Below, in pieces: positions 1 through 10,472 of a DNA stretch of 41,534 nt. The notes beneath the pieces were generated by a model, which worked only from the letters and a program-made list of their open reading frames with translations, was not told the DNA's origin and did no database searches. Origin of the DNA: a virus; IMG/VR virus record IMGVR_UViG_3300050035_000540, positions 1 through 41,534 of that record. One strand, written 5' to 3'. Position 1 is the stretch's first letter, and every line of letters begins with the position of its first letter. Position numbers and translations under genes: made by a program.

Positions 1-35
1 AAAAAAATTATGCTTACACTATGCACCAAATTTTC

Positions 36-752
36 TTACAGCAAAAATTTATCAATTGCTGTAATTACCTTATCATCACCTTCTTTGAGATAAATTCCGT
101 TCTTCTGAACATAATTTTCTCCAAAACTCATTTCGCCCTTATTGCCAGGAAATAGGAATGCTCCGGGAGTTGATGGGGTTGCAACTAAGTCAAAACCAAT
201 TAATTCAAAGTCTGCTTGTACAAGATTCTCACCGTTTATTTCTTTAAGTGTACCAACACCACGAGAAGATATACCTAATCTTATTTTATTTTGAAGGTAT
301 AGAACCACTTTATCACCAACCATAGAAACTATACCATATTTAATAAATCCGGGACTGACGATAATTTTAATTTCGCCAAAGAGAATATTTTCTTGTGCAC
401 CTTTACCCCACCACATTTTAGTAATCATGTGAGAGATATTTTGTAAAGAAATTATGCTACTGTCAGGGTGGTCGGCTTCAGAAACCGCACTATTAGTATC
501 AACCAACTTTTGGTACTCTAAAACTTGTGGTAATAAAACGTTTTTGGGATATATTCTGCCATTCTTGTTCTTAACACCCCATTTTTGAAGAATGCAGTCA
601 ATTAAAACTGGCTCGTTTGGCTTAAGAACAAATGCTTCATTAATAAATTTAGGATTTAAATCAGTATCTATATAACCCGCATCATGTTCAATTAAAATTC
701 CGAATCCCGTATCACCTGCTTCCAATATCCTGCTTAATTGTTTCTTTAACAT
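36..752 (-). CDS. 21: T4 gp21-like prohead core protease (S80 family)
   Basis: Predicted serine protease that matures the procapsid by cutting scaffold and head proteins after (I/L)xE sites. The 238-residue protein has the conserved EADHP segment (candidate catalytic His about residue 95) and LGISSRGVG (candidate catalytic Ser about 162-163), followed by an FELIGFDLVATPSTPGA segment typical of T4 gp21 relatives. The ATG at 752 is chosen because a GTATTTATA-class box lies 12 nt upstream; a longer reading from 785 would need a GTG start. The N-terminus holds an RILE/A site that could be self-cleaved. In T4 this gene sits between portal and major capsid genes; here it points out of the left edge, where scaffold and capsid genes would be expected. 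Confidence 0.85.
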   Translation of the reverse strand: MLKKQLSRILEAGDTGFGILIEHDAGYIDTDLNPKFINEAFVLKPNEPVLIDCILQKWGVKNKNGRIYPKNVLLPQVLEYQKLVDTNSAVSEADHPDSSIISLQNISHMITKMWWGKGAQENILFGEIKIIVSPGFIKYGIVSMVGDKVVLYLQNKIRLGISSRGVGTLKEINGENLVQADFELIGFDLVATPSTPGAFLFPGNKGEMSFGENYVQKNGIYLKEGDDKVITAIDKFLL

Positions 753-764
753 AACAATATCTTT

Positions 765-773
765 AATATAAAT
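765..773 (-). promoter_or_regulatory. GTATTTATA-class box
   Basis: Gene-sense CTATTTATA ending 12 nt before the protease ATG at 752. A second copy on the same strand lies at 836-844. Confidence 0.55.
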
Positions 774-893
774 AGTTTGTAACACTATTTTAGTTCAACA
801 ATTGCCTTTGGCTGTAGTTGACTTATTTTGTTTACTATAAATAGTCCTGAAACTCCGATAAGATTTTATTATCTTTATATTTTTTCTGCTTCC

Positions 894-902
894 GTATTTA
901 TA
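894..902 (+). promoter_or_regulatory. GTATTTATA-class box
   Basis: Gene-sense GTATTTATA ending 14 nt before the ATG at 917. Confidence 0.65.
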
Positions 903-916
903 GTAAAAAACAAAGA

Positions 917-3900
917 ATGGCAAACAGTCCAGTAACCCAATATGGTAATGTTTTATTGATTGACCCTAACTTAGTTAATGTAAATACCGAAATGCCCAAC
1001 AGCATACCTCCGTATCAAGACATGTTCATTTTTGCTGAACTAACCGCAAAAAGAAGAGGAAGAACTGTATTAGAAACTACTTCAGAAGGTATTACGAAGA
1101 TTCAAGATAATGGTACTAATAATAATATTACTGTAAATTTTATTGGTAATAATCAAGATACTTCACAACCAAATCCAAACTATTTAAATTTTACAACTAA
1201 TTGGTATGATGGTAGTAGTGGAGATAGAATACAATTTGAGGGGTTTGGTATCACAGGTATCAAAGTAATTGTAAACTCATCATTCATTCCCCAAGTAAAT
1301 ATTGATTTTGTTGACATAAGAGGATTGGCTTTTTTCAATCAAGCAAATTCACCCTACAGAATATTATTCGATTTTCCACCGCCAATATTCAATTTAACAC
1401 TTAAAGGATATTATGGTATGCAATTGGTATATAAATTACACCTTGTTAAATATACGTCAGACTTTAAGTCAGAAAATGGTAATTATGTCATTAATGCGCA
1501 ATTTATCGCATTAACATATGCACCATTGACTGATGTACTTTTCAGATACGTTATTAATTTTCCGTTGATGCCAATGGCAAATAATGGTGATATGTCAATT
1601 AATCCCGATTCAGGTATGCCACCAAAAAACACATATGAATTAATATTAAAACTTAAAAATTTATATACACAATATGGCGAAAAAAAGAATACAGATGTTG
1701 ATGCACAGGAATATAAAAACACATTACAAAATCTAAGCAATTATGATGAGATTATAAGTATTTTAAGTCAGTATAAAAATAATGATGGATTAAAACAGAT
1801 TGGTACTCCCCAATTAATAGTTAGAAATGGGTCATATGTTGCAGATGGCGGTAAAGAATTAACTGTACTTAACAATCTCACGGACTACAATGGCTATATC
1901 AAAGAAATTCCAACAGAAGGACTACCAAATAACATAAGCCAGAGACTACTTATTGTTTATTTGGTCAGTGCAATAACCCTTCCCACAGAAGATTTGACTG
2001 ATAATCCTAATGCAAATATTAATATCAGAAGAAATGAAGCAATTAGAATATTATCCAAATATCGACAAGAAGAATTGCTTAATAGAAGTACCGATAAATT
2101 AGGTAAATTTATCACAGATAGCGACATAAAGATTCCAAATATAAATGGTTTCACAAGCAACCAAAATATTGCCTCTGCCACTCCAGAAATCACAAATTTA
2201 TATGTTGGTCTGGATGTTACTGATTTTTATGTAAAATTATATAAAGAAAAAACGGCTCAATTAAAATTAAAAGCCGATGCAATGGATAACATGAACGAGA
2301 AAATCAATAATATGGTTATAGAAAATCTCGGTATGAAGCCAACAATTTATAATATATTTAAATTAATTTTAGATGATGTTGACACATTCTTTAAAGTATT
2401 GCGCACAACCGCATGTGATGCCGAAAATCACCATAAAACATATATTGATAAAATTGTTAGGGGTAGCGGATATAAAGATACAGAAAATAAGATTTTTGCG
2501 TTTCCATTGGTCGTTAAAGATGAAAAGGTCTGCAATCAAATCAAACAATCAAGAACTGCACCAATAGAATTAAGTTATAATTTAGATGCAGAATTTCCAG
2601 AACTTAAATTAATTCGGGAATTTATCGAAACATTTACAAAACAGCAAACAATAACTGCACTTTTAAATATGAAAGCAGAGCAAAATGCTAATGGTACATT
2701 TAAATGGATACCAATATCACCAGTTGATTCAAAACTCGCCAGCATTAATTTGGAAACTCCCTATTATGGCGTTGACAACTCTGACGGTGGCTCAACATCG
2801 CAACCAATCAATTTGTCAACAGAACCAAGGTTAAAACAGGTTTTTACAAAACTAATAACGAGATTTTATATTCTTTCACAAAATTCATTTGCCGAAGGCT
2901 TTTATAGTACCGAAAAAGGTCAAAAAGAATTGGTCAGCATGTTCAGCCAGTCAGAATCAATTAACTTAGCATCTTCAATAACAAATAAAGAATTTGCTAA
3001 TCTTCTACTCACTGCTGCTAAACACTATGGAACTGAAAATAATATAGAAGATTTTTATGCATATGTAAAAGATAATATCCCCGACCTATATTCTTTCACT
3101 GAGGCAGAACAACCATTTTTCAAAATTTCGAATGGCGGTATTAATGTATATACAAATAAGAAAAATTCACAATATGAGGGTTTTTCCATGTATAATGAAG
3201 ACATTTCTCTTCAAACTTCAGAAGGCGGCAATAACCCAATTGATAATTTTCAGAAAAATGTCAAAAGAACCAAATGGAAAGAATTTTGGAATGGTAAAGT
3301 ACTTGAAAGTTTATATGGATTTACTCAAGAAAATGTCTTTTTGATTAAAGATAGTAGTCCAAGTGGTAGTGGCTTTAATAGTGAAGGTACTAATTCTCAA
3401 TCACGCTTTATTGCTAAGCAAGGAACAATAAAAATTATTCCAGCAACACCCAAATCTAATTATGACGATTATGAAATAAAATTTTATAATGCCACAAATA
3501 ATCAACTTCAATACGCAGAACCAACAACTGCCCTTTTATTTCAATTTTTTGGTACTAATACAACCAAAATAAACAGAAAAAAATTTATTGATTTTACAAT
3601 AAGCAAAAATTTTGGCAATACTGCTTTTCCATTGGTGGGTGCAAATGCAATACCTGAAGTCGAAAAATTAGAAATGTTTGGTGACGTTTCTGAAACATGG
3701 ATTAGTCAATTATCTGAACATGACACTGAAATTTTGGCTGAAATAATAAGTGGCTACACTGACCCAAGTAAACCTGCTGAATATAATTCCAAATTTAATC
3801 CAAGATTAAGCGCATTAGTGCTGGCATCAAATTTTGGAACTACTTTAAGTCCATTTAATGTTTATCCGCACTTTTTAAGCAGATATATTTTTAATGACCC

Positions 3901-5692
3901 TGCTGTAGTTGAAGTTCCCTCATTCTTACCTATTTATGTTGGTGCTTTGATTGACGTTATTTCCGGGACTACGGAATATAATACCATTTATGATTTTTTT
4001 ATAAGTGGTTCTGGCAAAAATCTAAATAGTGGCGGTGTTTTTGTGTTTGCGGATATGGTTGACATAAATAATGGTTTGGCTGAAAAAGATAAAGCATTAT
4101 TTAAAATTGAATTCGAAAAATTCTATGGAAGTAATGGTCAACTTGGTAAACCATTTTCTAACATTATATTACAATTAAGAACGTTATATGCTGGAGCACA
4201 ATTAGCATCAAAAAATGCAAAAAGTGAATCTGAACGAATTAAATTAAAAGCAAAGTATTACGAAAGTATGTTAAATGCGAGCAACGGAAAAGCCTTCAAT
4301 GTAGTGCTACAACCATTGTTAATTAATGTGGACACTTCAGCAAAAAACAACATAATCAATTACAATCAATTAACATTCTTGCCTTGGACCAATACAGAAA
4401 TAGGTTATGAATCTATTGATACAATTAATACTGGTGCCATTAATGGTATCAAAAAATATGTAAATAAAAATGCGGTTAATAGAAATTATTTTAAGGGATT
4501 ATTTGAAAATTTAGCAATTGATATTCAAGCACAACAAACTAAAATTGCTAATAAGGAAGAAGAAAATAAAAAAATGACTGGTGATGAAGACATTATCACA
4601 CAAACATATTATTCGTTTAAAAACATTAATGATAAATGGCTCACATCTCCCAATAAAAACAATAAAAATCTTGGATATCCGCTTGATATTAGTGAAAATT
4701 TAACCGCAACAAACAATCGAACATTAATAGATGCATTTGTTTTTGTCGATAGGGCAATGAACCCAATTGGAAATACAATTATCAATCCAGAAATGTTAAT
4801 TGATTTAATGGATAATCCTGACGTATCAATATTTAGCGTATTGTCTCAAATATTGTCCATGAACGGCTTTGAGTTCTTTCCATTGCAAAATTTCATGAAA
4901 TTTGAAAATAAGGGTTGGGAAGAATCATTTAAAATCGACACTCAAATGGACATAACTTCAAGTCCTGCATTCGTTTGCATGTATATTGGTGGTTCGTCAA
5001 GTTATCCAACAGGTATTGGAAATATGGGTGGTAATTTTGTTGATGACGGTATTCTTGAAATCAGTACACCGGGAGTGCCCGATTTTTCACTTCAAGAATG
5101 TGAAGCAATTCCAACGGATGATAATCAAACGGCAAAAAATTCAGAATTTCCATATAGAGAAGTAAGGGCATTTAGGGTTAAATTTGGTACACAGGCACAA
5201 TCTATGTTCAAGGACATAAAAATAGACAGTAAGGAATATCCAGAAACCAATGAATCTTTGCAAATATTGTCAAGATTGGCGGGTGATAATAAATTAAATG
5301 CACCACCACCAAAAGGGCAGAACTTATATAACTTATACGAAAACAGGTCATATAGGGCAACCGTATTAGGATTAGGAAATATGATGATTCAGCCAACGCA
5401 ATATTTTCAATTGGAAAACATTCCAATGTATAATGGCGCATACATTATTTTAGGCGTTGAACATAATGTTGAACCAAATAAAATGACCACAAGTTTTACT
5501 GGCACTAAAATATTAAAATACCCAGTTCCAAGAGTATTGCAATCGTCTTCTATTGTAGGTTTCGAAGGTGGAAATACGAATGATACTAATGTGGCAATGG
5601 CATCGGCAAATGAAGTTACAATTGGTGTAGGTGCTTTGGGCAACCCGCCACTATCACAATTTAATTCATTATATACATTTAAAATCCAATAA
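917..5692 (+). CDS. large tail/baseplate structural protein
   Basis: A 1591-residue protein without signal peptide or membrane segments. It is rich in Asn, Thr and Gly with many short beta-type stretches, as usual for virion proteins. Its last 100 residues (IPMYNGAYIILGVEHNVEP, then a T.F.GTKI strand) resemble the closing part of baseplate-hub / late-control (gpD, gp27) folds, where a G.Y.V..V.H pattern precedes the last strands. It is followed after 1 nt by the lysin gene, as hub and lysozyme genes often are, so a baseplate hub or wedge role is likely. It has its own GTATTTATA box 14 nt upstream. The fold assignment is an inference; a large tail protein of another kind is possible. Confidence 0.6.
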   Translation: MANSPVTQYGNVLLIDPNLVNVNTEMPNSIPPYQDMFIFAELTAKRRGRTVLETTSEGITKIQDNGTNNNITVNFIGNNQDTSQPNPNYLNFTTNWYDGSSGDRIQFEGFGITGIKVIVNSSFIPQVNIDFVDIRGLAFFNQANSPYRILFDFPPPIFNLTLKGYYGMQLVYKLHLVKYTSDFKSENGNYVINAQFIALTYAPLTDVLFRYVINFPLMPMANNGDMSINPDSGMPPKNTYELILKLKNLYTQYGEKKNTDVDAQEYKNTLQNLSNYDEIISILSQYKNNDGLKQIGTPQLIVRNGSYVADGGKELTVLNNLTDYNGYIKEIPTEGLPNNISQRLLIVYLVSAITLPTEDLTDNPNANINIRRNEAIRILSKYRQEELLNRSTDKLGKFITDSDIKIPNINGFTSNQNIASATPEITNLYVGLDVTDFYVKLYKEKTAQLKLKADAMDNMNEKINNMVIENLGMKPTIYNIFKLILDDVDTFFKVLRTTACDAENHHKTYIDKIVRGSGYKDTENKIFAFPLVVKDEKVCNQIKQSRTAPIELSYNLDAEFPELKLIREFIETFTKQQTITALLNMKAEQNANGTFKWIPISPVDSKLASINLETPYYGVDNSDGGSTSQPINLSTEPRLKQVFTKLITRFYILSQNSFAEGFYSTEKGQKELVSMFSQSESINLASSITNKEFANLLLTAAKHYGTENNIEDFYAYVKDNIPDLYSFTEAEQPFFKISNGGINVYTNKKNSQYEGFSMYNEDISLQTSEGGNNPIDNFQKNVKRTKWKEFWNGKVLESLYGFTQENVFLIKDSSPSGSGFNSEGTNSQSRFIAKQGTIKIIPATPKSNYDDYEIKFYNATNNQLQYAEPTTALLFQFFGTNTTKINRKKFIDFTISKNFGNTAFPLVGANAIPEVEKLEMFGDVSETWISQLSEHDTEILAEIISGYTDPSKPAEYNSKFNPRLSALVLASNFGTTLSPFNVYPHFLSRYIFNDPAVVEVPSFLPIYVGALIDVISGTTEYNTIYDFFISGSGKNLNSGGVFVFADMVDINNGLAEKDKALFKIEFEKFYGSNGQLGKPFSNIILQLRTLYAGAQLASKNAKSESERIKLKAKYYESMLNASNGKAFNVVLQPLLINVDTSAKNNIINYNQLTFLPWTNTEIGYESIDTINTGAINGIKKYVNKNAVNRNYFKGLFENLAIDIQAQQTKIANKEEENKKMTGDEDIITQTYYSFKNINDKWLTSPNKNNKNLGYPLDISENLTATNNRTLIDAFVFVDRAMNPIGNTIINPEMLIDLMDNPDVSIFSVLSQILSMNGFEFFPLQNFMKFENKGWEESFKIDTQMDITSSPAFVCMYIGGSSSYPTGIGNMGGNFVDDGILEISTPGVPDFSLQECEAIPTDDNQTAKNSEFPYREVRAFRVKFGTQAQSMFKDIKIDSKEYPETNESLQILSRLAGDNKLNAPPPKGQNLYNLYENRSYRATVLGLGNMMIQPTQYFQLENIPMYNGAYIILGVEHNVEPNKMTTSFTGTKILKYPVPRVLQSSSIVGFEGGNTNDTNVAMASANEVTIGVGALGNPPLSQFNSLYTFKIQ

Positions 5693-5693
5693 T

Positions 5694-7436
5694 ATGGCAT
5701 ATGTATCAATAACAGAAGAAGGCGAAGCGTTTATTCGTGCAGTTTGTACAGACAGTAAAACTGGTGGCGCAAAATTACTTTCGGGTAAAAATAAATATCC
5801 GATGCCATATACTGGTCCACCATTAGTTGACCAAACATGGACAGCTAATTTTACCTATGGCGGTACTTTAGTAACTACAGGTGAAATGCTTGCAAATGCA
5901 CTAATTGCTTGGTTCAATAAATATGGCGAAATGTATAAAATGGATGCAAATGTTATCGCTGCACAAGCATATATAGAATCTAAATATGTTATGTGGACAT
6001 ATTCTGGCGGTGACAGTGCCGCATCAGGAATAAATCAATTTGAAATGTCCACTTTTTTTGGAATTGTTGTTGAAAATGACGGAAGTACAGCAAAAATGAC
6101 TCCACCTGAAATAGCAACATTAATTGATGGGTTAGATGAAAATAGAAACAAGGATTCATATCATGTCAGAAGCAGTACATTTATAAATGCAAGGCATAAT
6201 AGACCTATTCTTCATCAGAATATTATTGATAATCCGGAATTAATGATAAAGGCACAATGCCGATACATGAAAGACATAGCAAATAAAAGCGATTCTTTAA
6301 CAAGCACAACACTATTTTGTTATAACAGAGGTTTATATATGTCAAACACATACACTAAATCAATTCAAAGATGTAATAATGCAAATAAAGGCAACCCCGA
6401 TTATCAAAAATCTGGTCTTGATTATGCATTAAAAGTTTTTGGTGTGTTAGGCGACCAAGACAATTTTCTCGAAACAAAAGGATTGCCAACAGGTTATAAA
6501 TTAAAGGGCAAATGTTTTGGATATAATGAAATAAAATATCCTGATATAACAAAAGGAAATACTATTGTTTCTAATCCCAAAAATCTTAAATTAACAAAAC
6601 CCTTTGATGCATTTGGTGCAAATGTAGCTGAATCCGCTAATTTCAATTTAGACCCAAAATTTCCAAACGATAAAGTTGCAGAATATTTATCTAATTCTGT
6701 AAAAGACTATAGATATATTTACTATCCCTCAAATAGATATTATCAAACTTCTACCGAAAAGAAACAAATCGTATTGCATCATACTGCAAGTGGTGATGGT
6801 TCAGCGCAAGACATATTATGGTGGGAAAAAAATTCGGATAAGGTTGCCGTATCATTTATTATTACAAGACGTGGCGAAATACTTCAACTGTTTTCAACCA
6901 ATTATTGGGCATATCATTTAGGAATAACAGATAAGTTATTAACTGAATATGGTACTGCTGGAATAGATAATGAAAAATTAAATAGTGAATCAATTGGAAT
7001 TGAAATTGATAGTTGGGGCGGTTTAGTTTATTCTGATGGATATTGGTATCCTCCAGTACAAAACAGTAATACTGTTGCCGATACAAGAAATAAGCCAATC
7101 ACCAATGTTATTCAATACACAGCACCACAATATTCTAAAGGATATCATGGGTTCTATGGTTTTGAAAAATATACACCCGAACAAATTGGGGCACTCAAAA
7201 CCTTAATCTATGCGATAAGTTCAGTGTGGACTAAAATACCTTTAGGTTATGTTAATGATATATATTCCAGCGATAATGTAGATATGTGGGGTAAAGATAT
7301 TGTTCCAGGCATTTGGACTGCGGAACACGATGCATACGCTCAAAAATCGGGCATTTGGACACATGTTAGTTATCTACCAAGCAAATCCGACTGTCAACCG
7401 CAACCCGAATTAATTGCAATGTTAAAATCACTATAA
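5694..7436 (+). CDS. two-domain peptidoglycan lysin (lysozyme-like + amidase_2)
   Basis: A 580-residue protein with two predicted cell-wall domains. Residues about 60-250 look like a lytic transglycosylase/lysozyme fold: MDANVIAAQAYIESKY with candidate catalytic Glu95, then SAASGINQFEMS, an SxxGxxQF-type motif. Residues about 355-575 are an N-acetylmuramoyl-L-alanine amidase of the T7-lysozyme/PGRP type. Candidate zinc ligands are His362/363 (VLHHTASG), His557 and Cys567, with Lys564 near the last. The ATG at 5694 is used because it follows the upstream stop by 1 nt; an in-frame upstream ATG at 5631 would overlap the preceding gene by 62 nt. Translational coupling to the tail protein suggests a virion-borne lysin for DNA entry, as with T4 gp5, rather than a late endolysin, though the latter is not excluded. 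Confidence 0.75.
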   Translation: MAYVSITEEGEAFIRAVCTDSKTGGAKLLSGKNKYPMPYTGPPLVDQTWTANFTYGGTLVTTGEMLANALIAWFNKYGEMYKMDANVIAAQAYIESKYVMWTYSGGDSAASGINQFEMSTFFGIVVENDGSTAKMTPPEIATLIDGLDENRNKDSYHVRSSTFINARHNRPILHQNIIDNPELMIKAQCRYMKDIANKSDSLTSTTLFCYNRGLYMSNTYTKSIQRCNNANKGNPDYQKSGLDYALKVFGVLGDQDNFLETKGLPTGYKLKGKCFGYNEIKYPDITKGNTIVSNPKNLKLTKPFDAFGANVAESANFNLDPKFPNDKVAEYLSNSVKDYRYIYYPSNRYYQTSTEKKQIVLHHTASGDGSAQDILWWEKNSDKVAVSFIITRRGEILQLFSTNYWAYHLGITDKLLTEYGTAGIDNEKLNSESIGIEIDSWGGLVYSDGYWYPPVQNSNTVADTRNKPITNVIQYTAPQYSKGYHGFYGFEKYTPEQIGALKTLIYAISSVWTKIPLGYVNDIYSSDNVDMWGKDIVPGIWTAEHDAYAQKSGIWTHVSYLPSKSDCQPQPELIAMLKSL

Positions 7437-7440
7437 CAAA

Positions 7441-7465
7441 AAAGGCATCTTTCGATGCCCTTTCA
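7441..7465. terminator. bidirectional terminator between convergent genes
   Basis: Stem GGCATC/GATGCC (7444-7449, 7454-7459) with loop TTTC, A-run before and T-run after, placed between the convergent lysin and 7470-8276 genes. Confidence 0.8.
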
Positions 7466-7469
7466 TTAT

Positions 7470-8276
7470 TTATAACAATTCCTTTTTAAATTCATGTAAA
7501 CCAATAATATCATCATTAATGGTATTCTTGTTGTATTTCATTTCTTTTATTTTACGAATCGCATTAGCAATTTTAAGTTTTTTTTCTTCAGCATCATCAT
7601 TACCAACGCCTTCAAGTATTGCCAAGCATTCTGTTTTATATTCTTCAAGAATTGTTGTTTTTTCCTTTTTATCGGCTTTAATGAGTTTTTTTAATAATAT
7701 CTTGTCGGATTCATTGAGCGATTCATATTTATCGTTGAATTTATTAATTGCAATTTCAATAACATCTTCATTAACATCCTTCACTTCCATGTTTTCAGTT
7801 AATGCTTGTGTTTTAGGTGTTTTTATGTGATTGAGAACCAAATCAAATGACTCATGCATTGCATCAACATCGATTTTATCGCAATCATTAAGCGATTCGC
7901 ATATAAGAGTATCAATAGCATTATATAATAATCCTCTTTCGAGTTCAGACGGCATACCATCAAGAACCATGCTTCCACCCTTCAAAAATTCATTTAATTT
8001 CAGACGTTCTTTATCTATTTCATCAATAGTATATACTTCGAACAATTTTATATTACTGTCAATATAGCGTGTTGCCGCTAAATCATTTTCAATGGTTTTA
8101 TTTTCTAAATTATTGAAAACTTTAAACTCTAACTGTAAAATAGGCGAACTTTTAACAACTTCAAAAAAATCAGTTGTTATTTTTTTGGATTCCTCAATAA
8201 GACTGTTGTTAAAATAAGAATCCCTTAATTTGTTTGAAACTACTAAATTGGCTATTCCTATGTTAGTGTTTTTCAT
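7470..8276 (-). CDS. putative head core / scaffold-type protein
   Basis: A 268-residue charged, mainly helical protein with no recognised domain. It lies directly behind the portal gene, where T4 carries the small core genes 67/68, and has its own GTATTTATA box 20 nt upstream. The N-terminus contains SLIEE, an LxE site compatible with cleavage by the prohead protease. The C-terminal 100 residues are Lys/Glu rich. A role in the internal core of the prohead fits gene order and composition but is inference. Confidence 0.5.
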   Translation of the reverse strand: MKNTNIGIANLVVSNKLRDSYFNNSLIEESKKITTDFFEVVKSSPILQLEFKVFNNLENKTIENDLAATRYIDSNIKLFEVYTIDEIDKERLKLNEFLKGGSMVLDGMPSELERGLLYNAIDTLICESLNDCDKIDVDAMHESFDLVLNHIKTPKTQALTENMEVKDVNEDVIEIAINKFNDKYESLNESDKILLKKLIKADKKEKTTILEEYKTECLAILEGVGNDDAEEKKLKIANAIRKIKEMKYNKNTINDDIIGLHEFKKELL

Positions 8277-8296
8277 AATTATTTTGTTCGATTTAT

Positions 8297-8305
8297 TATA
8301 AATAC
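8297..8305 (-). promoter_or_regulatory. GTATTTATA-class box
   Basis: Gene-sense GTATTTATA, 20 nt before the ATG at 8276. Confidence 0.65.
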
Positions 8306-8340
8306 TATAATTTACTCTAAATGATTATTTTTGTCCATAC

Positions 8341-10401
8341 TTAAATTACTGTACCACCACCTTCAGTAGGACCAGAAACACTTAATTCATCAATGTCACC
8401 CAAATCTTCAAGGTTAACGTCATCTGTTTCAACGATTTTCTGCTGAGTATTAAAATTTTCGCCTTCTTTCAAAAGACTATCAATTTCATTTGCCATTCTC
8501 ATTGCACGGTCATTCAATTCATTATTTTTAACAGTATTTTCATGTATAACCTTTTTATGTTTAGCTTCTTTTTTTGTATCGGGTTGCTGAGTGCTACCAA
8601 ATACAAGTTTTTCAACCCGAGTATTATATTCTTCTTCACTCAATACTTTTCTTCCACGAACATTTTCTTGCGCTTCAATTGGTGGAAGTTCTGCAGGAGA
8701 TTGATTTGGTAATCCCGGAATTGGTGCTGGTGCACCCGGACCGCCTGCACCGCCTGTGGGTGGCATTCCACCGCCTGCACCACCTGCAGGTGGCATTCCA
8801 CCTTGTTCAGTACCACCGCTTGGAGCACCAAGTGCAGCATTTGCTTCACCATATCTCTTATCAATATCTGCAAATAATCCGGTTTTCTTAATAAGAACAG
8901 GAGCATCTTGAAGTTCTTGCATAATTGCTTTTTCCATCTTCTGCTGTTTCAAGTCTTCAACAATTTCTCTATCGCTCATATTGAATAATACTCGCTTAGC
9001 TGTTGTGTGTGACATAGCAGCAATACCAGATTCTGCACGTGTTAACTCAGTATAAGTTTGTGCTTTATCACGCATCAATTCAGACTTAAGTAATTCTTGC
9101 TGAGTTGAAGGATTGGTAAGAGTAAGTGTAAAGTCTTTCAAATCATCACCAGTATAACCTAAAAGGTATAGGTGAATCATTGCCATTTTATTGAGTTCCT
9201 GAATTATTGCCTGTTGAATACGATTGACTTTCTTAGAAAATCTGATATCGTATTGTGCCATATTTTTACCTGCACCTGCAGCATCTTGAAAACTTAAGAA
9301 AGGTTTAGGAACACCAAGTCCAACAAACAAATTATCACGAAGATATTCAATGTCTTGAATAGCATCCAAGTTACTTGCACCCGGAAGAGTTTCAATACCT
9401 GTTTGTGTATTTGCATTTCTTACTGGAAGAAAATAATCTTCGTCATTACCAAGTATGTTGAAACGATAATCAATTTGTCCATCATTTGGTTGCACTTGTG
9501 CGGTCTTTTTGAATTTCGTTGCTACCTTATAGATATAGTTTTCAATATCGTCTTCGTCAATATTACCTACGTCAATTTTGAATACTTTCTTTTCTCCTGC
9601 ACGGATAATACGATAAGTTAACATAGCATCTTCAGCCATAACTAATTGTCTGAAAACTCTACGAACTTTATTAAGAATTGATGAACCATATGGTAAGTAT
9701 TTGTCGTCACCCAATAATCTGAAATGGGCAATTTCAAATACGTTGAATTCGTCACCCGTCATTCTTTCTTTAAATTTTACTAAAGGCTTACCGTTTTGTA
9801 TTCTTTCAAATCTTTCAATTTCATAATTTACCATTTGTTTTACGTGAGTAATACCCTTTTTACGTTCACCGTAAAGCAATACGAAATTATCACCGTACTT
9901 ACATAGGTTTCTTACCCAAAAAGGTAAGTTAACATTCACATTAACAATATCATAAAAGAATTCTTCAAGTAAATACTTAACACGTTCTTTGTTGGAATAA
10001 ATGTTTAACATTTTACCGTTTAAGCCAATTGTTGTTGCTTCTTCCATAAAAAGGTCCAATGCACTACTAATAATTGGGTAATATTCCATACCTTCATAAT
10101 CAATATATGCAGGAAGTCTGGCTGCTTCATATTGAAGTGCCTTTTGAAAGCCTCTGTCAGTTGTACGAAAGAATTTGCTTTGAAGTTCTTTTTTCTGCTC
10201 CAATTCCAAACCTTTCTGATGAATTTCTTCGGGAGTATTACCCTTAATAATTATCTTGGTTTCTCTTGGTGGAGCAACAGATGTACCAACACTTGCAGTC
10301 GAAGACATGGGCATTCCATCAGTAAAACCCATACCATCAAGGTTTAACAATCCATTAAGTTGCTGGTATATTGTTAATTTATTTTGTTTCTCATCAGCCA
10401 T
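8341..10401 (-). CDS. 20: portal vertex protein (T4 gp20-like)
   Basis: A 686-residue portal that forms the DNA entry channel and docks the terminase. Portal-type signatures are the segment around residues 110-180 (LDLFMEEATTIG, then FWVRNLCKYGDNFVLLYG), a central DDIENYIYKVATKFKK region, and LFVGLGVPKPFLSFQDAAG near residue 360 followed by FSKKVNRIQQAIIQELNK. Residues about 530-575 are a Pro/Gly/Ala-rich linker (8700-8830) and the C-terminal tail is acidic, both probably disordered. It lies downstream of the large terminase on the same strand, and its GTATTTATA box is 23 nt upstream. Length is above T4 gp20 (524 residues) because of the C-terminal extension. Confidence 0.9.
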   Translation of the reverse strand: MADEKQNKLTIYQQLNGLLNLDGMGFTDGMPMSSTASVGTSVAPPRETKIIIKGNTPEEIHQKGLELEQKKELQSKFFRTTDRGFQKALQYEAARLPAYIDYEGMEYYPIISSALDLFMEEATTIGLNGKMLNIYSNKERVKYLLEEFFYDIVNVNVNLPFWVRNLCKYGDNFVLLYGERKKGITHVKQMVNYEIERFERIQNGKPLVKFKERMTGDEFNVFEIAHFRLLGDDKYLPYGSSILNKVRRVFRQLVMAEDAMLTYRIIRAGEKKVFKIDVGNIDEDDIENYIYKVATKFKKTAQVQPNDGQIDYRFNILGNDEDYFLPVRNANTQTGIETLPGASNLDAIQDIEYLRDNLFVGLGVPKPFLSFQDAAGAGKNMAQYDIRFSKKVNRIQQAIIQELNKMAMIHLYLLGYTGDDLKDFTLTLTNPSTQQELLKSELMRDKAQTYTELTRAESGIAAMSHTTAKRVLFNMSDREIVEDLKQQKMEKAIMQELQDAPVLIKKTGLFADIDKRYGEANAALGAPSGGTEQGGMPPAGGAGGGMPPTGGAGGPGAPAPIPGLPNQSPAELPPIEAQENVRGRKVLSEEEYNTRVEKLVFGSTQQPDTKKEAKHKKVIHENTVKNNELNDRAMRMANEIDSLLKEGENFNTQQKIVETDDVNLEDLGDIDELSVSGPTEGGGTVI

Positions 10402-10424
10402 TTTTATAATTTATTATAGTTTTT

Positions 10425-10433
10425 TATAAATAC
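10425..10433 (-). promoter_or_regulatory. GTATTTATA-class box
   Basis: Gene-sense GTATTTATA, 23 nt before the portal ATG at 10401. Confidence 0.65.
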
Positions 10434-10472
10434 TATGATTTTTAGCAAAAGTCATGTAGTTATAAATACATT

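Noticed and set aside
7519-8067. Ser/Leu-rich ORFs on the plus strand
   Set aside because: Antisense shadows of the 268-residue gene.
8297-8305. TATAAATAC boxes read as ordinary T4 late promoters
   Set aside because: In T4 orientation they would drive transcription away from the adjacent genes; the consistent gene-sense form is GTATTTATA.
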